A stretch of DNA of 64,000 bases from CADEDH01 sp041394285 (GCA_041394285.1 JAWKIL010000006.1:186001-250000); one strand, 5' to 3'. Shown: positions 1 to 8,898, counted from the stretch's first letter. Numbers and translations: made by a program. Notes: a model not told the origin generated them from the letters alone.

Positions 1-230
1 AGCGGCCCGGGTCCGACGTCGGCCCGGGGTCCGATGCCCACCAGCACCTCCAGCGGCCCGCTCCCCTCGCCGGGCAGGGCCAGGATCTGGCCCGGCTTGC
101 CCTCGAAGCCCTGGAGCTGGGCTGCCCGCTTCAGCCCGGCGGGCAGGGCGTCGAGCTCATCGGCGGCGACCGGGCGGTCGACGGCGGTGGCCGCGCGGGG
201 GACGGAGGTGGCAGCAGCAACGGAAGGCAT
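1..230 (-). CDS. pepA: Leucyl aminopeptidase (M17), N-terminal part only
   Basis: The reading frame runs off the left edge, so only about 76 N-terminal residues are visible. They begin MPSVAAATSV and end in a VLVGIGPRADV stretch, which matches the first strands of the N-terminal (macro-like) domain of M17 leucyl aminopeptidases, where a hydrophobic strand leads to a V-G-(I/L)-G turn. The metal-binding catalytic domain lies outside the window, so the assignment rests on this short region. The protein would be a cytosolic, dimetal, hexameric exopeptidase removing N-terminal residues. The ATG at 228-230 is the only good start; no clear Shine-Dalgarno sequence precedes it. The 116 bases to the next gene show nothing recognisable. 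Confidence 0.6.
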   Translation of the reverse strand, partial: MPSVAAATSVPRAATAVDRPVAADELDALPAGLKRAAQLQGFEGKPGQILALPGEGSGPLEVLVGIGPRADVGPGP

Positions 231-346
231 GAGGGAGGAGGTTAGTTGGACCGACCCCCCGGGCGTGCACCCTGGTGGGCGGGCCGGAGCCAGCAGCCGG
301 TTGCCCCGCTGCCCCGGCGGGCCGCCACCGGGCGGCGTCCGGGTCC

Positions 347-1252
347 TCAGGCGCCGGGGAGCTGCTGGCGCATGGTGGCGGTGGGGGCGAACAGGTCGCC
401 GAGGTCGGCCACCCGGGCCAGGACGTCGGCCGCCTCGAACGACAGCGGCTCGCCGCCGGCACCGTCGGCCACCTCGTCCCACGAGACCGGGGTGGAGACG
501 GTGGGCCGGGCCAGGGCCCGCAGGGAGTAGACGGCGATCGTGGTCTTGTGCCGGGAGTTCTGCGACCAGTCGACGAACACCTTGCCCGCCCGCAGCGATC
601 TCGTCATCTCCACCAGCACCCGGTCCGGCTGCTGGCGGGCCAGGAGCTGGCCACAGGCCCGGGTGAAACCGGCGGCGTGGTCGTGGGTGTGGGGCGTGTT
701 GAGCGGCACGTACACCTGGAGGCCCTTCGATCCCGACGTCTTGGGGAAGGCTTCGAGGCCCACCGCCGCCAGCACCTCCCGGAGGTCGAGCGCCACCTGG
801 CAGCATTCCCGCATCCCGGCCGGCGGGCCAGGGTCGAGGTCGAACACGGCCATGGTCGGGCTCTCGATGTTCCCGGCCCGGGCCATGGGGGCGTGGAGCT
901 CGATGGCGGCCAGGTTGGCCGTCCACACCAGGGCCGCCGGCTCGTCGAGGCGGCAGTAGGGGATGTCGCCGTCACGGTCGCCGGGCCCGATCGACACCTC
1001 CACCCAGGCGGGCCGGGGCGACGGGCAGCGCTTGTTGAAGAACGACTGGCCCTCCACCCCGTTGGGCCACCGCCGCAGCGTCATGCACCGGCCGGCCACG
1101 TGGGCCAGCATCACCGGCGCGATGCGGGCGTAGTAGTCGATCACCTGGGCCTTGGTGAATCCGGCCTGTGGGTAGAAGATCTTGTCCAGGTTGACCAGGC
1201 TCAGCGAGCGGTCGCCGACCGCCACCGACACCCGCTGCTCGGAGGGCGCCAC
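347..1252 (-). CDS. LigD-type polymerase domain protein (PolDom) for NHEJ
   Basis: This 301-residue protein is an archaeo-eukaryotic primase-type polymerase like the POL domain of LigD. It fills gaps and adds nucleotides at broken DNA ends during non-homologous end joining. Visible motifs are FYPQAGFTK near residue 26, TLRRWPNGVEG near 58, the metal-binding DLDPG at 138-142, SGSKG at 173-177 and DWSQN at 228-232, which supplies the third acidic residue. The length is that of a single POL domain; no ligase or phosphoesterase domain is attached. It starts with GTG 11 bases after the ku stop codon, so the two genes are almost certainly co-transcribed. The ATP-dependent ligase partner must be encoded elsewhere. 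Confidence 0.9.
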   Translation of the reverse strand: MAPSEQRVSVAVGDRSLSLVNLDKIFYPQAGFTKAQVIDYYARIAPVMLAHVAGRCMTLRRWPNGVEGQSFFNKRCPSPRPAWVEVSIGPGDRDGDIPYCRLDEPAALVWTANLAAIELHAPMARAGNIESPTMAVFDLDPGPPAGMRECCQVALDLREVLAAVGLEAFPKTSGSKGLQVYVPLNTPHTHDHAAGFTRACGQLLARQQPDRVLVEMTRSLRAGKVFVDWSQNSRHKTTIAVYSLRALARPTVSTPVSWDEVADGAGGEPLSFEAADVLARVADLGDLFAPTATMRQQLPGA

Positions 1253-1263
1253 CGCGGCGGCGC

Positions 1264-2289
1264 TCAGGCGGCCCGGGTCTTCTTGGCCGGCGCCTTGGCC
1301 TTGGTCTTACCCTTGGCCCCCGACGACGAGCCGTCGGTACTGCCCTTGGACCCCGTGCCGCCGCTCCCCTTGCCCCGGACCGGCTTGGTGGCGGTGACCG
1401 CGCCGTCGTCGTCGGACGCCGCCACCGCCTTGCTCCGGGACCGCCGTTTGGGCTCGGCCGCCGGGGCCTCCGCCTCGCCGTCCGAGCCGCCGCCGGCGCT
1501 GCGGCGGGCCTCCTTGGCGGCGTTGACGCTGGCCTCCAGGGCCGCCAGCAGATCGATCACGCCCTCGTCGGCGGCGGCCGGCACGGCCTCCACCGAGGTG
1601 ACCTGGCCGGTGGCCTTGGCCTCCAACAGATCCAGCACCTGGAGCCGGTAGTTGTCCTGGTACCGCTCGGGCTCGAAGTCGCTCGACAGGGAGTCGATCA
1701 GCTGGTCGGCCAGGGCCAGCTCGGCCTCGGTGGCGGTGACGTCGGCCAGCTCCTCCAGCCCCGGGATCTCGGCCGGGGCGACGACCTCGTCGGCGTAGAC
1801 CATCGTGGACATCATGAGGGCGCCGTCCACCGGGCGGATGGCCACCAGGTATTGCTTGGTCCGCATCACGAAGGTGGCGATCGCCACCCGGTTCGACTCC
1901 TCCATGGCCCGGCACAGCAGCACATAGGACTTGCGGGCCAGCTCCTCGGGCACGAGATAGTACGGCGAGTCGTAGAACACGGGATCGATGTCGGCTCCGT
2001 CCACGAAATCGCTGATGTCGATCATGCGGCTGGCCTTGGGCGACAGCGCCGCCAGCTCCTCGTCGGTCACGATCACGTAGCTGTCCTTGGCCACCTCGTA
2101 GCCCTTGACGATGCGGTCGTAGGGGACCTCCTCGCCCTCGGCGTTCACCCGCTTCTGGCGGATCCGGCTGTTGGTGGCCGAGTCGAGCTGGTTGAAGCTC
2201 ACGTTCTTGTGGTTGATGGCCGAGAACAGCTTCACCGGGATCGAGACGAGACCGAAGCTGATCGCTCCGCTCCAGATGGCTCGTGGCAT
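1264..2289 (-). CDS. ku: Non-homologous end-joining protein Ku
   Basis: This 341-residue bacterial Ku homodimerises into a ring on DNA double-strand ends and recruits LigD-type enzymes. The N-terminus (MPRAIWSGAISFGLVSIPVK) is the family signature, and the beta-barrel core runs to about residue 255. The remaining 85 residues are a low-complexity tail that becomes rich in Lys, Ala and Gly and ends KAPAKKTRAA. Such basic tails are known in mycobacterial Ku, where they contact DNA. The protein is longer than the usual 260-300 residues because of this tail. A GAGGAGA Shine-Dalgarno sequence precedes the ATG. The gene is first in a two-gene NHEJ operon with the polymerase domain gene. Confidence 0.95.
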   Translation of the reverse strand: MPRAIWSGAISFGLVSIPVKLFSAINHKNVSFNQLDSATNSRIRQKRVNAEGEEVPYDRIVKGYEVAKDSYVIVTDEELAALSPKASRMIDISDFVDGADIDPVFYDSPYYLVPEELARKSYVLLCRAMEESNRVAIATFVMRTKQYLVAIRPVDGALMMSTMVYADEVVAPAEIPGLEELADVTATEAELALADQLIDSLSSDFEPERYQDNYRLQVLDLLEAKATGQVTSVEAVPAAADEGVIDLLAALEASVNAAKEARRSAGGGSDGEAEAPAAEPKRRSRSKAVAASDDDGAVTATKPVRGKGSGGTGSKGSTDGSSSGAKGKTKAKAPAKKTRAA

Positions 2290-2458
2290 GATCTCTCCTC
2301 GTCGGTGGGCGTCCGGTGGGGCCGTCGCCGAAGCTACGCGCCCATCGGCACTACCCGAAGGCCCGTGACCATCACACCGGACCCCCCATGCTACAAGGCG
2401 CCCTCCGGACGGGGAAGAGCCGGGCCCCGGTCGGTGGGGGCGGAACGGGCGCCGCCGG

Positions 2459-3253
2459 TTACGACAGCGTGGCCCGGGCCACCAGGTCGATCCCGAACCC
2501 GGTGAGGATCGCCAGGTAGAGCAGGCCGGTGGCGGCCATGACGGCCGAGTACTGGCGCTCCTTGAGCGCGGCCAGGGTGGTGATCACCAGGCCGATCGTG
2601 GTGACCACGCAGGCCCCCCAGAACCAGCCGAGCATGCCGGCGTAGCCGTCGTCGATGGCACCCGACCACACCGACACCATGCCGGTGGGGACGAGGAACA
2701 GGGCCGCCTCGGGCAGCCACAGGAACCCGGTCCAGCGCACCAGCTCCTCCAGCGGAGCGCGGGTGAGCCCCGGCTGCACCAGGTACCAGTGGCCGAGCAG
2801 CATGGAGTCGGACACGGCGCCCATGAAGGCGGCCCCCACCAGCATCCGGGCCACCGACAGCCAGGCCGGATCACCGGCGTGGATCCCGGCCAGTACCAGG
2901 CCGACCGCCCCCACCACCGGGGCGATCAGGTCCAGCCGGGGATCGGTCACAGGCTCGCCCGCCCTGCTGTCGTCGTCGGGACCCTCGCCCTGGGCCCGGG
3001 CCCGGTTCCGGTACGACAGGGCGAACAGGGCGAGCGTCACCACCGCCACCACCAGGGCGGCCACGTCGCGCGGGGCGTAGAAGTCGAACCGGACGCCGAG
3101 GGCGAAGCCGGCCAGGGCCAGCAGCCCGAACGACAGCCGCAGCAGCCAGGTGTAGCCCAGGCCCACCAGGCGGTGGCGGCCGGTCACCCAGCCGAACAGC
3201 AGCCCTCCGCAGGACCACTGGAGCAGCACCGAAGGCGCGTCGAGGCGAATCAC
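2459..3253 (-). CDS. Multi-pass membrane protein of unknown function
   Basis: The 264-residue product has about seven or eight hydrophobic segments: around residues 8-25, 30-52, 60-80, 108-127, 134-150, 175-195, 205-230 and 240-258. A hydrophilic loop rich in acidic residues lies near 83-105. A LLGHWYLVQPGL motif in the middle carries a His and a Trp inside or next to the membrane. I do not recognise a named family and would not assign a transport function. The start is a GTG (MIRLDAPSV). It has its own transcription unit upstream of ku; the 169 bases between them show nothing beyond the ku ribosome binding site. Confidence 0.75.
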   Translation of the reverse strand: MIRLDAPSVLLQWSCGGLLFGWVTGRHRLVGLGYTWLLRLSFGLLALAGFALGVRFDFYAPRDVAALVVAVVTLALFALSYRNRARAQGEGPDDDSRAGEPVTDPRLDLIAPVVGAVGLVLAGIHAGDPAWLSVARMLVGAAFMGAVSDSMLLGHWYLVQPGLTRAPLEELVRWTGFLWLPEAALFLVPTGMVSVWSGAIDDGYAGMLGWFWGACVVTTIGLVITTLAALKERQYSAVMAATGLLYLAILTGFGIDLVARATLS

Positions 3254-3325
3254 GGAGTCTGAGGGTAGAGGTACGCGGGCCCGGGCGTTCGTCCGGAACG
3301 AACCGCGACGATCCGGCCGGTGGGC

Positions 3326-4435
3326 CTAGACGTCGACCACGACCAGGCTGTGGTCGGCCTTGTTCAGGGCCAGCGGACCCTGCTCGGTGGCGACCACGAT
3401 GTCTTCCAGCCGGGCTCCCCAACGACCGGGGATGTAGAACCCGGGCTCGATGGAAAAGGCGTTGCCCGGCTCCAGCGGGGCGCCGTTGCCCGACACCAGA
3501 TAGGGGTCCTCGTGCTCCTCCACGCCGATCCCGTGGCCCAGGCGGTGGATGAAGTACTCGCCCAGACCGGCCTGGGCCAGCCGGTCCCGGGCCACCTTGT
3601 CTACCGCTTCGGCCGGAGTGCCGACCACGGCGGCCGCCACAGCCTGGGCCTGAGCCGCCTGCAGGGCGTCGTACGCCTCCTGGAACTCGGCCGGCACCGG
3701 GCCGGTGTGGACGCAGCGGGTGATGTCGGAGCAGTACCCCGGCTCCCCGTGGGGCTCGGCGGTGACCCCGCCGAAGTCGCACAACACCACCTCGCCCCGC
3801 TGGATCACCCGGTCCGAGGCGTGATGGTGGGGGCTGGCGGCGTTGGGACCGGACGCCACGATGGCGAAGTTCACCCGCACGTGGCCCTCGGCCAGGATGC
3901 GGCGGGACAGCTCGGCTGACACGTCGGCTTCGGTCCGGCCGACCAGGGGGATCTCACCGGCGTGGAGGGCGGCGGCCACCCGGTCCACCCCGTCGGCCGC
4001 CTTCTGCAACCGCTCCACCTCCTCCGGCTCCTTCACCGCCCGCAGGGCGGCCGTGACGCCGGTGGAGCGGACCCAGCGGGCGCCGCCCTTGGCGTGCTGC
4101 AGATCGACCACGAAACGGGCCCAGGTGTGGTCGCCCACGGCCAGCGTGGCGGCGGCCCCGGTGAGGTCGGCCACGATGGCGATCGGGTCCTCGGTCTCGC
4201 CCCAACCCCGGATCGTGAACAGGTCGCCCCGCTCGACCACGCGGGGCACCTCGAAGGCGGGGATGACGAGGGTGGCCGGGCCGTCGGCCGGGACCACGAG
4301 CATCGTGAGGCGCTCCAGCGGCATCGCCTCGTAGCCGATGAGCCACGGCAGGTCGGCGCCGACCGACAGCAGGAGGGTGTCGACCCCCTGGGCGGCCATG
4401 GCCTGGCGGACCCGGTCCATACGTCGTGCGAACAT
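3326..4435 (-). CDS. M24 family metallopeptidase (Xaa-Pro aminopeptidase-like)
   Basis: The 369-residue cytosolic protein has a creatinase-like N-terminal domain (about 1-125) followed by a pita-bread M24 domain. The five metal ligands are visible in order: Asp in LCDFGG, Asp in CSDITRC, His in RLGHGIGVEEHED, Glu in SIEPGFY and Glu in ARLEDIVV. This is the full dinuclear set, so the enzyme should be active, most likely on Xaa-Pro dipeptides or related peptides. The frame is open upstream for 39 more codons, but the ATG at 4433-4435 (MFARRMDRVRQAM) matches the family's usual beginning, so I chose it. It diverges from the next gene. Confidence 0.9.
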   Translation of the reverse strand: MFARRMDRVRQAMAAQGVDTLLLSVGADLPWLIGYEAMPLERLTMLVVPADGPATLVIPAFEVPRVVERGDLFTIRGWGETEDPIAIVADLTGAAATLAVGDHTWARFVVDLQHAKGGARWVRSTGVTAALRAVKEPEEVERLQKAADGVDRVAAALHAGEIPLVGRTEADVSAELSRRILAEGHVRVNFAIVASGPNAASPHHHASDRVIQRGEVVLCDFGGVTAEPHGEPGYCSDITRCVHTGPVPAEFQEAYDALQAAQAQAVAAAVVGTPAEAVDKVARDRLAQAGLGEYFIHRLGHGIGVEEHEDPYLVSGNGAPLEPGNAFSIEPGFYIPGRWGARLEDIVVATEQGPLALNKADHSLVVVDV

Positions 4436-4566
4436 GGGCTCAGGATAGTCCGCCCCGTCCCGGGGGTCCGGACCGGACCCGGCCCGTTGCCCTTCAAATC
4501 TGGCCCAGCGCGCCGATGGAGCTTCGGGTGGGCCGAAGAGGGCCCCCGGCAAAGGCGGAAGAGATC

Positions 4567-5244
4567 GTGATCCAGGATGGACAGCGAGACGCGACCCGTG
4601 GCGGCGTGCCGCCGAGCGGTGGTGATCCGAGGGCGAGAGACGCCGGTGCGCGCCGGGACCTGCCCGGCGAACGGCCCGACCCCCTGGCCGGGCTGCGGGA
4701 GGCCCTGGACCGGGTGTGCCGGGAGCACGGACTCAGCCGGCGGGAGCTGATGGCCTACCAGCGGGCGGTGCACGCCCTGCAGCGGGTGGGGCAGGCCCCC
4801 ACCCCCGACGAGTTCTGGGCCGCTACCGCCCAGCCCCGGGCCCAGCGTCTCCTGGACGCCGCCCGGGCCGCCATAGACGCCGAGCTGGAACCCCTGGCCC
4901 GCTCCGGCGCCCGGGTGTCGGCCGGTGACGTGGCCGCCGCTCTGCCCTCGACGGCAGACATCGACGAGCTGGGCCAGTGGTGGCAGCGCCGCCTCCGCCG
5001 GGCCGCCACCCTGCGGGCCCTGCCCGATGTGGCGGCCCGCCTGCCCGGCGCAGCCGAGCTGACGATCGCCCATCACGAGATGGGTCTGCTCGACCAGCCG
5101 CCGTGGAGCCACGGCGACCGGCTGCTGTCGGCCTTCGAGCTGGCCCACGCCGAGATCCGCCGCCACGGCCGGGAACAGGCGCGGCGCTGGTGGCCGGTCC
5201 AGCCCGGACGGCCCATGGCCACCCCCGAGCTGCTGCCGGTCTGA
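4567..5244 (+). CDS. Hypothetical soluble protein, Arg/Ala rich
   Basis: The product is about 225 residues, charged and apparently alpha-helical, with no membrane segment and no motif I recognise. Tryptophans cluster in a DELGQWWQRRLRR stretch and near the C-terminus (ARRWWPVQPGRP). Codon usage supports coding from about position 4600 onward. I placed the start at the GTG at 4567 because AAAGG lies 11 bases upstream. An ATG at 4516 and one at 4426 are in frame but less likely, since the latter overlaps the divergent peptidase gene. A small membrane-protein gene follows 34 bases downstream in the same direction. Confidence 0.55.
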   Translation: MIQDGQRDATRGGVPPSGGDPRARDAGARRDLPGERPDPLAGLREALDRVCREHGLSRRELMAYQRAVHALQRVGQAPTPDEFWAATAQPRAQRLLDAARAAIDAELEPLARSGARVSAGDVAAALPSTADIDELGQWWQRRLRRAATLRALPDVAARLPGAAELTIAHHEMGLLDQPPWSHGDRLLSAFELAHAEIRRHGREQARRWWPVQPGRPMATPELLPV

Positions 5245-5278
5245 CCCGGCCCCGCCCTCGTTCGGGCATGCTGGGGGC

Positions 5279-5539
5279 GTGCAACCGGTATCGGTCCCCC
5301 TCCTCCTGCTCGGCTACGCCCTGGCCCTGCCCATCGGGATGAAGCTGGGCAAGGTCATGGCCCAGCAGCACCGGGTGGCCCTGCTGGGCCACCAGGTGGG
5401 GATCCTGTTGGCCGTCGCCGGCTGGGCGCTGCGAGGCCGGACGGCGATGATCGTGTTGCACGTGCTCTGGCTGTTCGCCGCCCGGGTCTGGTTCGACCTG
5501 GCGGGCCGCCGTCAGCGGAGCGCCGTGTCGTCGGGATGA
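5279..5539 (+). CDS. Small membrane protein, 86 residues
   Basis: The protein has three hydrophobic segments, roughly residues 4-24, 36-53 and 56-74, joined by short basic loops (KLGKVMAQQHR, and RRQRS at the end). No family is recognised. It begins with GTG 34 bases after the upstream hypothetical gene and probably shares its transcript. Its last 28 bases overlap the 3' end of the convergent lipB-lipA gene, so the two transcripts overlap tail to tail. Confidence 0.55.
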   Translation: MQPVSVPLLLLGYALALPIGMKLGKVMAQQHRVALLGHQVGILLAVAGWALRGRTAMIVLHVLWLFAARVWFDLAGRRQRSAVSSG

Positions 5540-7290
5540 CCCCCGCCGGCGGCACGAGCGGCGGACGCCGCGCCGGCAGCATGATGCGATGACCGGGTGA
5601 GCGGGCTCGCCTCCACGTGGGCGATACCGAGCTCACGCTCCCCGAAGTCCTTCAGCTCGGTCAGCTCGTCGGGCGTCCACCACCGCTGGAGCGGGAGGTG
5701 TCGGGCCGAGGGCCGCAGGTACTGGCCGATGGTGACGATGCGGGTGCCCACGGCGGCCAGGTCGGCCAGGGTGGCCCTGACCTCGTCGGTCTCCTCTCCC
5801 ATCCCCACGATGAGACCGGACTTGGTGACCAGCCCGGCCCGGGCGGCCCGGGCCAGGACGGTGAGGCTGCGGGCGTAGCCGGCCGACGGCCGCACCGCCC
5901 GCTGGAGCCGGGCGACGGTCTCGATGTTGTGGTTGAGGACGTCGGGCCTCGCGTCGCAGATCCGGGCCAGGGCCTCGGCCGACCCTTTGAGGTCGGAGAT
6001 CAGCACTTCCACCCCGGTGGCCGGGCGTCGCCGCCGGACGGCCTCCACTGTGCGGGCCACCATGTCGGCGCCGCCGTCGGATAGATCGTCGCGGGCGACC
6101 ATGGTGAGCACGGCATGGTCGAGGCCGAGGTGGTCGATGGCCTCGGCCACCCGCTCGGGCTCGGTGGCGTCGGGCGCGAGGGGCCGGGAGGTGTCGACGG
6201 CGCAGAACCCGCAGGCCCGGGTACAGCGCTCGCCCAGCAGCATGAAGGTGGCCGTGCCCTCGTTCCAGCATTCGTAGATGTTGGGACAGCCCGCTTCCTC
6301 GCACACCGTCACCAGGTCGAGCTGGCGGGACAGCCGCTTCAGCTCCCGGTACCCGGGGTCGGTCCTCACCCGGGCCTTCATCCACGGCGGCTTGCGCTCG
6401 GCCAGATCCATCCCGTCTCCCACCCCGGCCCGGTCCAGCCGGGTCCGGAGCCGCACCGGCACGCCGCCCCTGCCCCCGGTGCCGGCCGGCGGGGTGGCGG
6501 TGGGCCGGGAGGGACCCGGCTCGACGGCGTCCGCCCCCGTGGTGAAGGCCGACGGTTCGGGGGCGGGCACGAGACCCGGCCAGTCGTCGCCGGCGGCCAG
6601 CTCCACCGGCCGGCCCGGCCCGAGCAGCCGGGCGGCGTGGCGGGCCACGATCGCGGCCACCTCCGGCACGGTGGCCCGTACCCCTTCGGCCGCCAGCGAG
6701 GTGACGCCCTTGTCGGCGATCCCGCAGGGCACGATGTGACCGAACCAGCCGAGGTCGACGTCGACATTGAGGGCGAAGCCGTGCATCGAGCGGGCCCGGG
6801 CCAGGCGCACCCCGATGGCGGCCAGCTTGCGGGGCCGGCGCCCGGTCCCGGTGTCGCTGTCGGTCCCGGTGTCGCTGTCGGTCCCGGTGTCGCGGTCGGT
6901 CCCGGCGTCGAGCCACACCCCGGGGTAGCCCGGCAGGCGGCCCGCCTCCAGGCCCAGCTCGGCCACGGCGTCGATCAGCACCTGCTCCACCGAGCGCACC
7001 CAGGCCCGGGTGTCGGCCAGGCCACCGCCCCGCTGGCTGGGGACGGTCATCACCGGATAGCCGACGAGCTGGCCCGGCCCGTGGAAGGTGACGTCGCCGC
7101 CCCGGTCGACCCGCACCATGTCGGCCCCCACCGTGGCCGGATCCACCAGCACGTTGGCCTCGTCGGCCCGCACCCCGAGGGTGTACACGGGCGGGTGCTG
7201 GCACAACAGGAGGTGGTCGTGGGCGCCGGCGAACAAGGCCCGCTGGAGATCCCAGGCCTCGGCGTAGGGGACGGTGCCGAGCCACCGCAC
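5512..7290 (-). CDS. lipB-lipA: Fused octanoyltransferase (LipB) - lipoyl synthase (LipA)
   Basis: One uninterrupted frame of 592 codons holds both enzymes of endogenous lipoate synthesis. Residues 1-240 are LipB, which moves octanoyl from acyl carrier protein to lipoyl domains: GGDVTFHGPGQLVGYP, the catalytic Lys at about 155 (RKLAAIGVR) and Cys at about 189 (IVPCGIADKGVTSL) are present. A Pro/Ala/Gly-rich linker spans about 241-293. LipA follows, with auxiliary-cluster cysteines in CEEAGCPNIYEC (330, 335, 341), radical-SAM cysteines in CTRACGFC (356, 360, 363) and a C-terminal RSSHH in place of the usual RSSY. The GTG start at 7288-7290 lies 19 bases after the E2 stop. An internal ATG at 6411 with GGGAG upstream could also yield LipA alone. 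It lies downstream of the genes whose products need lipoate. Confidence 0.92.
   Translation of the reverse strand: MRWLGTVPYAEAWDLQRALFAGAHDHLLLCQHPPVYTLGVRADEANVLVDPATVGADMVRVDRGGDVTFHGPGQLVGYPVMTVPSQRGGGLADTRAWVRSVEQVLIDAVAELGLEAGRLPGYPGVWLDAGTDRDTGTDSDTGTDSDTGTGRRPRKLAAIGVRLARARSMHGFALNVDVDLGWFGHIVPCGIADKGVTSLAAEGVRATVPEVAAIVARHAARLLGPGRPVELAAGDDWPGLVPAPEPSAFTTGADAVEPGPSRPTATPPAGTGGRGGVPVRLRTRLDRAGVGDGMDLAERKPPWMKARVRTDPGYRELKRLSRQLDLVTVCEEAGCPNIYECWNEGTATFMLLGERCTRACGFCAVDTSRPLAPDATEPERVAEAIDHLGLDHAVLTMVARDDLSDGGADMVARTVEAVRRRRPATGVEVLISDLKGSAEALARICDARPDVLNHNIETVARLQRAVRPSAGYARSLTVLARAARAGLVTKSGLIVGMGEETDEVRATLADLAAVGTRIVTIGQYLRPSARHLPLQRWWTPDELTELKDFGERELGIAHVEASPLTRSSHHAAGAASAARAAGGGHPDDTALR
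6843..6911 (-). repeat. 18-bp tandem repeat inside the LipB coding region
   Basis: The unit recurs with period 18 for almost four copies and encodes a six-residue GTDSDT repeat (about residues 130-149 of the fusion protein). It sits in the loop just before the catalytic RKLAAIGVR segment. Because the period is a multiple of three, copy-number changes keep the frame. The third and fourth units differ by single bases. Confidence 0.9.
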
Positions 7291-7309
7291 CCGCAGTGGC
7301 CCGGCCCGC

Positions 7310-8898
7310 TCAGGCGAGCTCGGCCGCCCAGTCACGGGTCTCGATGATCTCCTTCGTCCGGGCCAGGAAGGCGGCGGCATAGGCCCCGTCGATCGCCCGA
7401 TGGTCCCAGGCCATGGCCAGGATCCCCACCGAGTGGATGGCGATCGACTCGTTGCCGAACGAGTCCTCGATCACCACCGGACGGCGCTTCACCCCGTCGG
7501 TGGACAGGATCGCCACCTGGGGCTGGTTGATGATCGGGAACTGCATCATCGTGCCGTAGCTGCCGGCGTTGGTGAGGGTGAACGTGCCGCCCGACAGCTC
7601 GTCGGGCGAGAGCTGCTTGGACCGGGCCCGGCTGGCCAGGTCATGGATGTCACGGGCGATCATCCGCATGCGCTTGCCGTCGGCGTCGCGCACCACGGGG
7701 GCGAGCAGGCCCTGGAAATCGAGGTCGACGGCTACCGCCAGGCCCACGTAGTTGTGCACCACGAGCTCCCGGTCGCCCACCGAGGCGTTGAGGTGGGGGT
7801 ACTCCCGCAGGGCGTCGATCGTGGCCCGGGAGATGAACGGCAGGTAGGTGAGGCTGAAGCCCTCCTCGGCCTTGAACGTGGGCCCGTGGGCCTTGCGCAC
7901 CTTCTCCACGTTCTCGTAGTCCACCTCGATGGCGGTGAGCGTGTGGGGTGCCACCGACTTCGACATCACCATGTGCTCGCCGGTGCGGAGCCGGATGTTC
8001 GACAGCGGCACCACGGCGTCGCGGGCACCGGCGTGCACCACCGGCGCAGCGTGAGCCGGAGCCGGAGCTGGAGCAGGGGCAGGCACCGGGGCCGCGGCGG
8101 GAGCGGGCGCAGCGGCCGGGGCCGGGGCCGGCTCGGCGGCCGGAGCCGGGGCCGGGGCCTCAGGCGCCGGAGCGGGGGCCGGAGCCGGGGCGGGGGCCTC
8201 AGGCGCCGGAGCGGGGCCCTGGCCCTGGGGCTGGAGGTGGTTGGCCTCGATGTGGCGCTGGACGTCGTCTCGGCTGATGCGCCCGCCCAGGCCGGTACCC
8301 ACCACCTGGTTGGGATCGATCCCGTACTCGCCGATCAGGCGGCGCACGACGGGCGACAGCACCTTGCCCGACAACGCCGATCCACCGTCCGACCCGTCCG
8401 CTGCGGCGGCATCATCGTCATCGGCGGCGGCCGTCGCCGGTTGGGGCTCGGGCGCGGGCGCCGGAGCAACGGCCGGAGCCGGGGCGGGCGCCAGCGCCAG
8501 GAGCCGGCGCTGGGGCCAGGGCGGCGGCAGTGCCTGCGGCTGGCGCTGCCGGGCGGGGCCGTCGTCACCTGGGGAGCCGAGGCCACCTCGGGCGCCGGCG
8601 GCGGGGCCGGGGCGGGCGCGGCCGCCGGAGCGGCAGGGGCCGGAGCAGCGGCCGGCGCCGAAGCGCCGTCGCCGATCACGGCGAGCACCGTGCCCACCTC
8701 CACCGTGTCGCCCTCGGGGACGCGGATCTCCACCAGGGTGCCGGACACGGGGGAAGGCACCTCGGTGTCGACCTTGTCGGTGGACACCTCGTAGAGCACC
8801 TCGTCGATCGCAACGGCGTCGCCGACCTGCTTGAACCACCGCGTGATGGTTCCTTCGGTGACGGTCTCGCCCAGTTGCGGCATCGCTATGTCGGCCAC
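7310..8898 (-). CDS. Dihydrolipoamide acyltransferase (E2), frameshifted in its linker
   Basis: This is the E2 core of a 2-oxoacid dehydrogenase complex. In one frame, residues 1-80 form a lipoyl domain (MPQLGETVTEG, lipoyl Lys in STDKVDTE) followed by an Ala/Pro linker. A second frame then carries the peripheral subunit-binding domain (SPVVRRLIGEYGIDPNQVVG), a long Pro-Ala linker and the catalytic domain ending with DHRAIDGA, the active-site HxxxDG motif. The frame changes between about 8560 and 8480, and the middle frame also reads Ala/Pro-rich, so two single-base events in G-runs are likely. The start is a GTG at 8896-8898 with GAGGAG 10 bases upstream. The neighbouring E3, aceE and lipBA favour a pyruvate or branched-chain complex. 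Sequencing error and true mutation cannot be separated here. Confidence 0.85.

Noticed and set aside
275..1651. 458-codon plus-strand frame opposite the polymerase and ku genes
   Set aside because: Composition is Gly/Arg/His-rich with no motif; it mirrors the real genes on the other strand.
8480..8560. Programmed ribosomal frameshift in the E2 gene
   Set aside because: No slippery heptamer or downstream pseudoknot is evident, two shifts appear needed, and they fall in G-runs in a low-complexity linker, which fits error or decay better.
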